A stretch of 23,745 nucleotides of DNA from a virus: the IMG/VR virus record IMGVR_UViG_3300027836_000042, positions 1-23,745 of that record; one strand, 5' to 3'. A model generated the notes under the pieces. The model saw nothing but the letters and a program-made list of their open reading frames with translations, was not told the DNA's origin and did no database searches. The position numbers were made by a program, and so were the translations under genes. How positions within the stretch are numbered: the first letter of the stretch is position 1; the number at the start of each line of letters is the position of its first letter. Positions 14,027-21,768 of the stretch are shown one piece after another.

Positions 14027-16191
14027 TGGAAGAAATAATTTTTAAAGTAGGCGTAGAAACAGGGGACGCAAAAAGTAAAATTGACGGGGTAACAGATGCC
14101 GTTAAAAAAACAGGGAAGGAAACCGAAAAGGCTGGCGGATCCTTTACTAATTTACGAAAAGAATTAAAAAATTTAACGTTGCAGTTACAAACGTTAGATC
14201 CTGCAAGCAAAGAATTCGAAAAGGTCGCAAAAAGGGCTGGGCATATAAAAGAACAAATGCGTGGGGTTGCGGATGCAATAAACGACGCAGATCCAGAAAA
14301 ATTCGGTGGTAAATTTCAGCGAACAGCGGAAGGAATTGCAGGCGCGTTTTCAGCGGTAACAGGCGCGCAAGCTATTTTCGGCGGGAATAGTGAGCAAATC
14401 GAAAAGCAAATGTTAAAAGTACAGGGCGCAATCGCTTTAACGCAGGGTATTAGCGCAATGAAGGAATTAAAAAACGATAGTTTAGACTTCGCAACGGCAA
14501 TTAAAAAATCTGTCGTAGGCGCGTTCGTATCACTTACTTCCGCAGAATTGATTAACGCACAGGCTACGGGCACTATGACGATGCTACAAAAAGCCTATAC
14601 GATAGCGGTTGGAACTTCTACTGGTGTAATGAAGGCGTTTAAACTTGCATTAATTTCAACTGGTATCGGTGCGCTGGTTGTTTTATTAGGATTCTTAATC
14701 GAAAAAATGATGTCTTACATGGGTTCGGCAGAGGACGGGATAAAAGCACAAGATCGTTTTACTGCGTCTATGGAGCGGTTTACCAGATCACAGGAGCGAA
14801 CACGTAAAAGCATGGAAGACGGAATAAAATATCAAATAGATTACGCAAAAGCAATCGGGGCCTCGGATGAAAAAATATACGAATTAGAATTAAAAGGAAT
14901 TGATAAACGAAACGCGTTGAGAGAGAAGGATATCATAAATAATAATAATTTATTATATAAAATTCGTACGGATAAAATGGATGCCTACGATAACGAAAAC
15001 TGGGATCTCGTTAAGTCTATGAATGATCAAATTAAAACTACCCGGAAGGCAAACCAGGATTTATACGACGAGGAATTTTCACTAAAAAGAGAAAAAAGTT
15101 TATTAACGGCAAACTATAATAAAAAAACAATCGACGATAATAAAAAAAACAGCACAGAGCAAGCCACAAAAGACAAAGAGGCAAAAGACAAAGAGAAGGA
15201 AGTCGAGAAAAAACATTTAGAAGATAAACAAGCGCTAAAAAGAAAGTACGAAGATTTAATGGCGTCCAGTATTACCGACCAGGCGACCAGAGAGCAGGTC
15301 GAATTAGCATTAAAACAGCAAAGGGAAATAACAGATTTAAAAGCACAATACGAAACAAAAAAACTTTTAAAAAATGAGTTCGATCGTACTATGCTTGCGA
15401 TGGAAGTAGCGCACGATGTTGAAAAGGAAAACCTAAAAAAACAACAGGATAAGGACAAGGATGAAAAGGAACAGGCTATAATCGATAAAGAAAATTTAAA
15501 CGCAAAATCAAAAATCGAGGCGGAAATAATTGCACTCGAAAATGAGTTTAAAGCAAAGCAGGAAAAAAAGGTCGAACTTGAAAATTTAGACTTCGCACAG
15601 CAATTACAAAACAAAGAATTAACAAACGGCGAAATACAAAAAATTACAGCACAGCACGAGGCGAACCTTATAGCGATTGGAACGGAAAGCAAAGATCGAC
15701 AAATTGAAATTGATAACGCAATCGCAGAGGCTAAATTTAACCTGGCAAATAATATCGGTTCGGCAATCGGTGCGCTTGGTGGTTTATTTGCGCAGGGATC
15801 AAAACAGGCAAAAGCATTTGCGTTAATACAAATAGGAATCGATACGGCAACTGGATTCATGAGTGCGTTAACTATTGCGCAACAATCGGCAAAAGCAACG
15901 GGGCCAGCAGCAGCGTTCGCAATGCCTATATTTTACGCGTCGCAGGTTGGTGCGGTATTGCAGGCGTTAGGTAAAGCGAAATCTATTTTAGGATCCAGTA
16001 CAAGCGTACAAGCGCCAACAATAAACACCGCTGGCGGAATTGGATCTGGAAGCGGAAGTTCGGGCGTAGGCGTAAATCAACAGGATACGGAAGTAAGGGC
16101 GCAATCCACTTATAAGGTCGTAGTAGTGGATAGTGATATAACAAAAATGCAAGAAAAAACAAAAAAAGTTGAATTAATATCCAGCATTTAA
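14026..16191 (+). CDS. Tape measure protein
   Basis: A 721-residue protein that sets tail length and is threaded through the tail tube. The start is charged (FKVGVETGDAKSKIDG, VTDAVKKTGKETEKAG) and helical, followed by an Ala/Gly-rich part with a membrane-like helix around residues 206-226 (ALISTGIGALVVLLGFLI). A long Lys/Glu/Gln coiled coil covers about 365-560. A second Ala/Gly-rich hydrophobic stretch runs from about 570 to 660 (NNIGSAIGALGGLFAQGS, AAAFAMPIFYASQVGAVLQ), with a Gly/Ser-rich end. This order is typical of Bacteroidota phage tape measures. At roughly 0.15 nm per residue the tail would be about 110 nm long; that is an estimate, not a measurement. Downstream lies a 34-base spacer before the head genes. 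Confidence 0.92.
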   Translation: MEEIIFKVGVETGDAKSKIDGVTDAVKKTGKETEKAGGSFTNLRKELKNLTLQLQTLDPASKEFEKVAKRAGHIKEQMRGVADAINDADPEKFGGKFQRTAEGIAGAFSAVTGAQAIFGGNSEQIEKQMLKVQGAIALTQGISAMKELKNDSLDFATAIKKSVVGAFVSLTSAELINAQATGTMTMLQKAYTIAVGTSTGVMKAFKLALISTGIGALVVLLGFLIEKMMSYMGSAEDGIKAQDRFTASMERFTRSQERTRKSMEDGIKYQIDYAKAIGASDEKIYELELKGIDKRNALREKDIINNNNLLYKIRTDKMDAYDNENWDLVKSMNDQIKTTRKANQDLYDEEFSLKREKSLLTANYNKKTIDDNKKNSTEQATKDKEAKDKEKEVEKKHLEDKQALKRKYEDLMASSITDQATREQVELALKQQREITDLKAQYETKKLLKNEFDRTMLAMEVAHDVEKENLKKQQDKDKDEKEQAIIDKENLNAKSKIEAEIIALENEFKAKQEKKVELENLDFAQQLQNKELTNGEIQKITAQHEANLIAIGTESKDRQIEIDNAIAEAKFNLANNIGSAIGALGGLFAQGSKQAKAFALIQIGIDTATGFMSALTIAQQSAKATGPAAAFAMPIFYASQVGAVLQALGKAKSILGSSTSVQAPTINTAGGIGSGSGSSGVGVNQQDTEVRAQSTYKVVVVDSDITKMQEKTKKVELISSI

Positions 16192-16209
16192 AAAATAAGC
16201 GTATTTTTG
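16169..16209 (+). promoter_or_regulatory. Weak candidate promoter for the head genes
   Basis: TATTTTTG at 16202-16209 is an exact match to the Bacteroidota -7 element TAnnTTTG, 16 bases before the protease start codon. The nearest upstream TTG (16169-16171) is 30 bases away, farther than the usual spacing of about 19. The only spacer between tail and head blocks is here, which makes a promoter plausible. Confidence 0.3.
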
Positions 16210-16225
16210 ATTAAAATATAACCTA

Positions 16226-16747
16226 ATGTTACCGTTTTTTGAATTAGTAGTAAATGAAGGCGACGATATTACAGGCGTAGATTTTAATTCTTTTGTAGAA
16301 TTACCTGCGCATTATAAACCGTTGTATGCATTTAACGAAGAAAAAGAAATATATTTATTTAATGAAGAAAAAAGAATTGTTACTGGTGTAATGATATCGG
16401 CAAACCAGCCTATTTATCGTAAAAATCCAGAACGATATGTTTTATTTCGTCCAGAAATTATTAAAATAATAAGAACAAAAAATATTAAACAGGGATTCGC
16501 AAATAATGTAAACCTGGATCACAACGAGAATAAAGTTGTTAAAAATATAAAAGTTGTTTCTGATTATATTGTAAATAATATAAACCAAATACCAGAACGT
16601 TTTAGAGGTTTAAATTTACAGGCCGGCACATGGATTCGATCGTATAGAATTAATGACCCTGGCGTTTGGAATAAAGTAAAAAAAGGCGAGTTCGGAGGCT
16701 TTTCGGTAGAAGTAACTTGCGAAGAAATAGCAATTAAATTAAAATAA
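16226..16747 (+). CDS. Prohead serine protease, XkdF-like
   Basis: A 173-residue protease that is expected to trim scaffold and capsid during head maturation. It has RIVTGVMISANQPIYRKNPER (about residues 50-70, split), a catalytic-His segment NLDHNE (about 95-100), VVSDYIV, GTWIRSYRINDPGVW (about 132-147) and the catalytic-Ser segment FGGFSVEV near 155-162. LDHN...GSW...V.D..W..V..G...GFSxE matches the XkdF group of phage serine proteases. It lies directly before the scaffold-like and capsid genes, the normal position. Its stop is followed 1 base later by the next ATG. Confidence 0.87.
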   Translation: MLPFFELVVNEGDDITGVDFNSFVELPAHYKPLYAFNEEKEIYLFNEEKRIVTGVMISANQPIYRKNPERYVLFRPEIIKIIRTKNIKQGFANNVNLDHNENKVVKNIKVVSDYIVNNINQIPERFRGLNLQAGTWIRSYRINDPGVWNKVKKGEFGGFSVEVTCEEIAIKLK

Positions 16748-16748
16748 T

Positions 16749-17255
16749 ATGAATAAACAGACAAAAACAATTTTTGATTTTTTTAAAAAAGATCAAAAGC
16801 TAAATTTTTCGGAAGTTCAAACTATCGACGGAATTACACTTTACTACGAAGGTGAGTTAGTTGTAAAAACAGAAGAAAAAGAAGGAACGAAAATCTTTGT
16901 ATTAGACGCAGAGAATAATCAAATACCAGCACCTGAAGGCGATTTTCAAATTGAAATGGACGGTAAAATAATGATTATTTCGATTGACGTTAACGGTATG
17001 CTTTCAGATATGGAAGAAGTTATGGAGGACGAGGATCCAGCGCCTGCGCCAGCACCTAACGAGGAATTCGTAAGTAAAAAAGAATTCGATACAATTATTC
17101 AAAAAATAATCGAAGATGCTGATTTAAGAATAGCAAGTATCGAAGAAAAATTTGAGGCGCTTGCTTCAAAAAAAGAAAGCAAGTTTAAAGACCAAAAAAC
17201 AAAAACTGGAACTTTTACAGCCGTAACAGTTCGTGAAATTTTAACAAAAAAATAA
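16749..17255 (+). CDS. Scaffold-like protein between protease and capsid
   Basis: A 168-residue acidic protein: a beta-rich N-terminal part (TIDGITLYYEGELVVKTEE, GDFQIEMDGKIMII), an acidic and Pro/Ala hinge (EEVMEDEDPAPAPAPNEEF, about 90-108), then a coiled-coil-like helix (KEFDTIIQKIIEDADLRIAS, EEKFEALASK) and a basic end. Acidic proteins with a hinge and coiled coil between protease and major capsid genes are usually scaffolds. The function is from position and composition, not from a sequence signature. It precedes the capsid gene by 8 bases. Confidence 0.72.
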   Translation: MNKQTKTIFDFFKKDQKLNFSEVQTIDGITLYYEGELVVKTEEKEGTKIFVLDAENNQIPAPEGDFQIEMDGKIMIISIDVNGMLSDMEEVMEDEDPAPAPAPNEEFVSKKEFDTIIQKIIEDADLRIASIEEKFEALASKKESKFKDQKTKTGTFTAVTVREILTKK

Positions 17256-17263
17256 TTAATAAG

Positions 17264-18229
17264 ATGAGTTTAAAAAGAACATTAAAAGAAAAATTCGGAT
17301 ACGATGTTTCCGGATTAGATAACTGGAAAGACAACACACTTCCAAATATCACAGCGGATTTAGTTGAAACTTCAAACTTTTTATCGACTTTAACATTGGA
17401 AGAAGGCGTAAAAGGTACAAGAGAAATCGCATTATTAGAGGCGGATATCGCATTAAAAGCGAAAGCAAATTGTGCGCCATCGCCAGACGGTTCGACAATC
17501 CTTACAGGTGTAGATCTTACGACAAAACCTTTGTACATGGGTATCGAATTTTGTAATGAGGATCTTAACAAAAAAATGACGCAAGTATTGAATGCGTTAG
17601 GTATGAAAATGCAGGAAGGACAACTTCCAGCACCGTTAGAAACTATTTTAATGGCGTATTTAACAAAAGTATTGCAAAAAAAATCAAATCGTTTGGTATG
17701 GTTGGGCGATACAACTTCGTTAAATCCAGATTTAGTTCACTTTAACGGATTAGTTAAATTGTTAAAAACTAATGTTGACGTTTTAGAAACGCCAACTGTT
17801 TTCGCTACGATTACAAGTTCAAACGGATACAGTGCTGCAAAAGAAGTTTACAAAACTATTCCTGCGGAAGTATTTGATGGACAAATACCAGTTGCGTTGT
17901 ATACAGGACGTACAGAGGCATTGGCGATTTTGGAACAATATAACGTTGCAAATCCTTATTCTACAGTTTTACCAACTGAAGTTGGTGGATCGTTAGAATT
18001 TCCTTTACCTTTGTTTGGTATCATGGTAAAAACTGATCCAGCGTTAAACGGATTAAACGAAATTTTCGCTTTACCTTTATCGTTAACATTTTTGGGTGTG
18101 GATAGTAGAGAGGACGAAAACTTCGATATTAAATTTGATTCGTACAACGAAAAATTAAAAGCGGAAACGTCTTTTAGATTAGGTACGCAAATTGTTTGGG
18201 GTAAATATTTCGTAAGATTAAATAAATAA
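17264..18229 (+). CDS. Major capsid protein
   Basis: A 321-residue protein that would form the head shell. It starts MSLKRTLKEKFGYDVSGLDNW and has a regular, low-Cys, Leu/Thr/Ala-rich make-up typical of HK97-like shell proteins (MGIEFCNEDLNKKMTQV, MAYLTKVLQKKSNRLVWLGD) with an end SFRLGTQIVWGKYFVRLNK. Position is the strongest evidence: protease, then scaffold-like, then this gene, followed by a terminator. Its codon choice is cleaner and more uniform than in neighbouring genes, as expected for a very highly expressed protein. I do not see a family signature I could name with certainty. Confidence 0.85.
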   Translation: MSLKRTLKEKFGYDVSGLDNWKDNTLPNITADLVETSNFLSTLTLEEGVKGTREIALLEADIALKAKANCAPSPDGSTILTGVDLTTKPLYMGIEFCNEDLNKKMTQVLNALGMKMQEGQLPAPLETILMAYLTKVLQKKSNRLVWLGDTTSLNPDLVHFNGLVKLLKTNVDVLETPTVFATITSSNGYSAAKEVYKTIPAEVFDGQIPVALYTGRTEALAILEQYNVANPYSTVLPTEVGGSLEFPLPLFGIMVKTDPALNGLNEIFALPLSLTFLGVDSREDENFDIKFDSYNEKLKAETSFRLGTQIVWGKYFVRLNK

Positions 18230-18235
18230 TTAATT

Positions 18236-18260
18236 AAGGGCGTGTAAAAGCGCCCTTTTA
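18236..18260 (+). terminator. Terminator after the major capsid gene
   Basis: AAGGGCG (18236-18242) pairs with CGCCCTT (18251-18257) around an 8-base loop, followed by a short T run. It lies 7 bases after the capsid stop and before the tail tube gene, so it may reduce readthrough from the capsid gene or stabilise its mRNA end. Confidence 0.75.
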
Positions 18261-18273
18261 AAATTTAAAAAAT

Positions 18274-18798
18274 ATGTGTGAATTAACAGCAGGATTCGGC
18301 GCTTTAAAATGTGATAGTGCAGCAGGTATCGACGAATGGTATATCGGTTCGATGCGTGATTCAAGTACAGGTACGGCAAATTTTACGTATACTCGTACGG
18401 CTGGATCACTTACGGCAATGGCGAACGTAGGTACAAAATTATTTTATAAAGTTTTGGTTGACGTTGAAATGTCGGACTTTACGGTAACGAGCATTGGTAC
18501 GAGAGAAAATGCAAGTGCAGGTTTTGATATTACAGGAAATATTAAACTGGCAGGAAACACGGCGGAAATGATTGACCAGTTCGAAAGTTTATCAAAAGAT
18601 CGACTTTGTGTTATTGGAAAATTAAACGACGGTACGTATGAAGTTTTGGGACTTGACAAAGGTGTAAAATTTAATTTTGCGAGAACGTCTGGAACTAAAT
18701 TCGAAGATATGAACGGGGTTACTTTAACTTTTACAGGTCGTGAGAAAAAAAATGCGCCAAAAGTATCTGGTACGATTGTAGATGCTTTATTAGTATAA
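18274..18798 (+). CDS. Probable major tail tube protein
   Basis: A 174-residue protein with a beta-rich, Thr/Gly-rich sequence: MCELTAGFGALKCDSAAGIDEW, TGTANFTYTRTAGSLTAM, YKVLVDVEMSDFTV, LSKDRLCVIGKLNDGTYEVLG and a final GVTLTFTGREKKNAPKV (short pieces). The end, a beta hairpin with TFTGREKxxAP, is what I would expect in a tail tube protein of Bacteroidota phages. It is set off by terminators on both sides, consistent with separate high-level expression. Alternative: a head decoration protein, since it follows the major capsid gene. Confidence 0.68.
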   Translation: MCELTAGFGALKCDSAAGIDEWYIGSMRDSSTGTANFTYTRTAGSLTAMANVGTKLFYKVLVDVEMSDFTVTSIGTRENASAGFDITGNIKLAGNTAEMIDQFESLSKDRLCVIGKLNDGTYEVLGLDKGVKFNFARTSGTKFEDMNGVTLTFTGREKKNAPKVSGTIVDALLV

Positions 18799-18820
18799 TT
18801 ATTTTAAACTCTTATTTTAA

Positions 18821-18858
18821 AAAAGGCCTGGATTTTATAATTTAGGCCTTTATTTTTA
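18821..18858 (+). terminator. Terminator after the tail tube gene
   Basis: AAAGGCCT (18822-18829) pairs with AGGCCTTT (18844-18851) around a 14-base A/T-rich loop, followed by T-rich sequence (tttatttttat). It is 23 bases after the stop of the tail tube gene. Confidence 0.78.
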
Positions 18859-18873
18859 TAAAAAAATACAAAA

Positions 18874-19023
18874 ATGGAAAAATTACGGGAACTTTTTTTA
18901 AGTCAATTTGATGTAATTGATAAAGACGGAGAAAAAATCGTTAAATTTAAGGATCCAAATAAAACGAAAAATGTTACTACTGATAAAAAAAGAAAGCGCA
19001 AACCTTCTAACGGTAACGCTTAA
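18874..19023 (+). CDS. Small basic hypothetical protein
   Basis: A 49-residue frame starting MEKLRELFLSQFDVIDKDGEK and ending in a strongly basic stretch TTDKKRKRKPSNGNA. It starts 16 bases after the terminator T run, is preceded by an A-rich stretch (aaaaaatacaaaaATG) like other starts, and overlaps the next gene by 53 bases in another frame. Without it, the stretch after the tail-tube terminator would be empty. The charged tail could bind nucleic acid or another protein. No family recognised. Confidence 0.58.
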   Translation: MEKLRELFLSQFDVIDKDGEKIVKFKDPNKTKNVTTDKKRKRKPSNGNA

Positions 19024-19339
19024 CGAAAAAGCAGATCTGGATTTAGCAGTTAATTGGTTGTTTCGATTTATTAGAGAGCAAACAAATAAAGATTATTTCG
19101 TAAATTTATTCGATTTATCTTCGTCACCTGGCCGTTATAATTTATTTAATTTATATGAAAGTTTTGATTTAGATTTACCAGAAGGCGAATATAGATATGA
19201 AATTTATCAAAAATCAAATACAGATACAGATTTTTCAACTGGAATTTTGTGCGAATCTGGCAAAGCAAAAGTTTATATAGATCCTACGGAAGAAAATAAA
19301 TTTAATAATACAAATACACTAATTAACGTTTATGAATAA
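18971..19339 (+). CDS. Small structural-module protein
   Basis: A 122-residue protein starting MLLLIKKESANLLTVTLNEKA. I chose this ATG over one at 18917 because MLLLxKxExNxxxVTLxEK is a recurring start in Bacteroidota phage proteins of this kind (from memory), while the 18 residues before it read as an out-of-frame copy of the small upstream gene. The rest has YFVNLFDLSSSPGRYNLFNL, LPEGEYRYEIYQKSN and GKAKVYIDP, pointing to a compact beta fold. These proteins usually occur near tail or head structural genes; function not established. It overlaps the portal gene by 8 bases. Confidence 0.7.
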   Translation: MLLLIKKESANLLTVTLNEKADLDLAVNWLFRFIREQTNKDYFVNLFDLSSSPGRYNLFNLYESFDLDLPEGEYRYEIYQKSNTDTDFSTGILCESGKAKVYIDPTEENKFNNTNTLINVYE

Positions 19340-21224
19340 TTATACTGATTACATTTTTCGCGAGGCCAAAATACCTGCGCCATCGGAAAATATTAAAAAA
19401 GGATCTTCGCATTATAATTGGGGCGATGATAATTTGTATCCGCAATTTTTATTGTATTTATATTATTCATCGTCTATTCACCAAGGGATCGTAAACAGTA
19501 AAATTAAATATATAGCGTCCGACGGTGTAAATAGTGATTCGACAAATACTGATCTTTGGAATTTAATTAAGAAAAACGGAAATGCGCCTTTTTCACTGGA
19601 TGAAATAGTTAAAGAGCTTGCGACTGACCAGGAATTAATTAATTCGTTTGCTATTATATATAAATTAAATACAATTTCCAAATTTTGGGATGCACACCAC
19701 GTGCCAGTTGAATTAATTAGAAAATCCACAGTCGAAGGATATTACGAATACTCGGAAGACTGGAAGGCATATAAACAAAGCGAAGAAAAAACAGCTTGGA
19801 AGTTAATTAAATCGATCGAAGAGGTAACAGGAACGGATACGGAATGTTTATTATATGTTTGTAGTAAATCAAAACAGCACCTTTTAAACGAGGACAAAAA
19901 AACGTTAACTAAATCTGTTTATCCAATACCTTCTTATTCTGGTTGTATTACTTCTATTTTGGCAAGTATTGAAATCAATTACTTTAAATATTCCGAGGTT
20001 GTGAACGGCTTTAAGGGCGGAACTATGGTAAATGTACCTTGGGGTGATCCAAACGACAAAGCAGGGAAGGATAACGTAGTAAAAAAATTAAAAGGTGACG
20101 CGTCAAACAGGGATACGCAAGGCGGTTTAGTTGTTACATTCTCAAAATCGCAGGAAATGGCGCCGACAGTTTTACAGCTTAACGGCAACAATCTCGATCA
20201 AAGATACCTATTAACAAAAGAAAGTATCGTCGATGAAATTATGTACGGACACAGCGTTATTAATCCTTCTTTATTTGGCGTAAAAACTTCTGGCCAGCTT
20301 GGCGGATCAATGGAACTACAAACAGCCTATTTAATTTTCATGAATAATTATGCAAGTGATCGTCAAAAAATTATTACTGATGCGCTCGAGTATGCAAATT
20401 ATACGTTAAACAATTTCAGCGATAAAATTTACTTTAAAGTTAAATCTTTGGAATTGGAACCGATTGCGGATAGTAAATCAATCGTTGCAGATACATTGAA
20501 TAAAATGTCGCCTTTGGTTGCAAATGCGGTATTGAAAAACTTAACTATAAACGAACAACGTGCGCTCGCTGGCCTTACGCCTATACCGAACGGTGATGTG
20601 TTAAATTTCAGCACCGAAACGCCAAAAATTGACGATTATACTGTTTTATCTTGGTTTAACGAATTAGGGAAAAAAGAATACAAAGAAGTTTATTCACGTG
20701 AATTATGCGGATATGATAATTTAGATTTTTCAGAAAATGAATTATTAAATAAATATAAATTTTCAGATCTTACAAGTGATCAAAGCAAAATTTTAGAAAT
20801 GATCAAAAACGGTGAAAGTTATTCGGCAATCGTTAAGGCATTAAATAAGGGTGCGACATATATTAGTAAACAATTAATCGAACTCGAAACACTTGGAATG
20901 ATCAAAGGTTTTGAAATAACTTCAAAAGGTAGTACAAATATCGGAGGCGTTGGATTCGAAATTGTTTATCAATATAGAGAAAGAATCGACGCACCTTCGT
21001 TGGCACCTGGATCGACTTCTCGTCCTTTTTGTAAAAATCTTATCCAATTACAGCGAGTTTTTTCAAGGCAGGAAATCGACAAAATTTCTGATCGTTTAAG
21101 GTCCGCAGGAATTGATCGAAACGTTTGGGAGTATAAGGGCGGTTGGTATCACAATCCAGAAACAGGAATAAATACGCCGTCATGTCGACACACTTGGTTT
21201 CAAATAGTAATCGAAAAAAAATAA
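19332..21224 (+). CDS. Portal protein with C-terminal winged-helix-like and Mu F-like domains
   Basis: A 630-residue protein. The portal part covers about residues 1-430: WGDDNLYPQFLLYLYYSSSIHQGIVNSKI near 32-60 (split), LATDQELINSFAIIY, VPVELIRKSTVEGYY, IPSYSGCITSILASIEINYFKYSEVV, LGGSMELQTAYLIFMNNYASDRQKII and LTINEQRALAGLTPI, the usual portal ending. After it, residues about 478-525 (DQSKILEMIKNGESYSAIVKAL, then YISKQLIELETLGMIKGFEI) read as a winged-helix/HTH module. The end (SRPFCKNLI near 562-570, then GWYHNPETGINTPSCRHTWF) resembles the Cys/His C-terminal part of Mu gpF / SPP1 gp7-type minor head proteins. The portal forms the DNA gateway at one capsid vertex. Sits downstream of the capsid gene instead of the usual upstream place. 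Confidence 0.87.
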   Translation: MNNYTDYIFREAKIPAPSENIKKGSSHYNWGDDNLYPQFLLYLYYSSSIHQGIVNSKIKYIASDGVNSDSTNTDLWNLIKKNGNAPFSLDEIVKELATDQELINSFAIIYKLNTISKFWDAHHVPVELIRKSTVEGYYEYSEDWKAYKQSEEKTAWKLIKSIEEVTGTDTECLLYVCSKSKQHLLNEDKKTLTKSVYPIPSYSGCITSILASIEINYFKYSEVVNGFKGGTMVNVPWGDPNDKAGKDNVVKKLKGDASNRDTQGGLVVTFSKSQEMAPTVLQLNGNNLDQRYLLTKESIVDEIMYGHSVINPSLFGVKTSGQLGGSMELQTAYLIFMNNYASDRQKIITDALEYANYTLNNFSDKIYFKVKSLELEPIADSKSIVADTLNKMSPLVANAVLKNLTINEQRALAGLTPIPNGDVLNFSTETPKIDDYTVLSWFNELGKKEYKEVYSRELCGYDNLDFSENELLNKYKFSDLTSDQSKILEMIKNGESYSAIVKALNKGATYISKQLIELETLGMIKGFEITSKGSTNIGGVGFEIVYQYRERIDAPSLAPGSTSRPFCKNLIQLQRVFSRQEIDKISDRLRSAGIDRNVWEYKGGWYHNPETGINTPSCRHTWFQIVIEKK

Positions 21225-21228
21225 AATT

Positions 21229-21768
21229 ATGGCGCATTTAATTTCAGTAAGTAATTTAAAAAAATTAAGTTATATATCGACAAATGTCGACGATACATTA
21301 ATTTCGACAATTATTAGCAGGGTGCAGGATACAGTTATCGAACCTATATTAGGATCCTCGTTGTATAATCATTTACTCAATGCCGTTGATAATAATACTT
21401 TGAATGTAAACGAACAGGAATTATTAAGTAAATATTTATCTAAATGTTTAATCGCAGCGGTAGAAGTTAGGGCCGTCGATATGACTACTTTAGAACTTCG
21501 CCAGGTTGGTTTATCAAAAGTAAATGCGGAAGGTGTAAATACGGTAAATGAAAGCGAAATGAATAGGACAATAAATTCGCTAAAAAAAGATTACAACTTT
21601 TATCGTGAGAGATTAATTCGTTTTTTAAAATTGAATTACTTAAATTTTCCAGAATATACAACTTATTACAATTCTTTGTACGGTTTTGATGAAAACGGTT
21701 GCGGTGAACTTGGATCGGAAATAAGACCAGATAACGGGGGTGTGGATATTAATATTTCGTTCGTATGA
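21229..21768 (+). CDS. Head-tail connector-like protein (DUF6712-like)
   Basis: A 179-residue protein starting MAHLISVSNLKKLSYISTNVDD, with helical blocks LISTIISRVQDTVIEPILGSSLY (about 24-46), LLSKYLSKCLIAAVEVRAVD and NRTINSLKKDYNFYRERLIRFL. The alpha-helical layout, the LGSSLYN motif and the position right after the portal match the adaptor/connector proteins of Bacteroidota phages (DUF6712, from memory), which ring the portal and join head to tail. The start is 4 bases after the portal stop; its stop overlaps the next start by 4 bases. Confidence 0.75.
   Translation: MAHLISVSNLKKLSYISTNVDDTLISTIISRVQDTVIEPILGSSLYNHLLNAVDNNTLNVNEQELLSKYLSKCLIAAVEVRAVDMTTLELRQVGLSKVNAEGVNTVNESEMNRTINSLKKDYNFYRERLIRFLKLNYLNFPEYTTYYNSLYGFDENGCGELGSEIRPDNGGVDINISFV

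Noticed and set aside
15114-15860. Long 248-residue frame on the minus strand
   Set aside because: It lies wholly inside the tape measure coiled coil; the Ser/Phe/Cys-rich composition is the expected antisense of Lys/Glu/Gln/Ala codons.
16169-16191. A well-spaced -33 element for the candidate promoter before the protease gene
   Set aside because: The nearest TTG is 30 bases from the -7 match, too far for the usual spacing, so the promoter is listed only at low confidence.
18917-18970. ATG at 18917 as start of the 122-residue protein
   Set aside because: The 18 extra residues are Lys-rich and mirror the overlapping small gene; the family-like start is at 18971.
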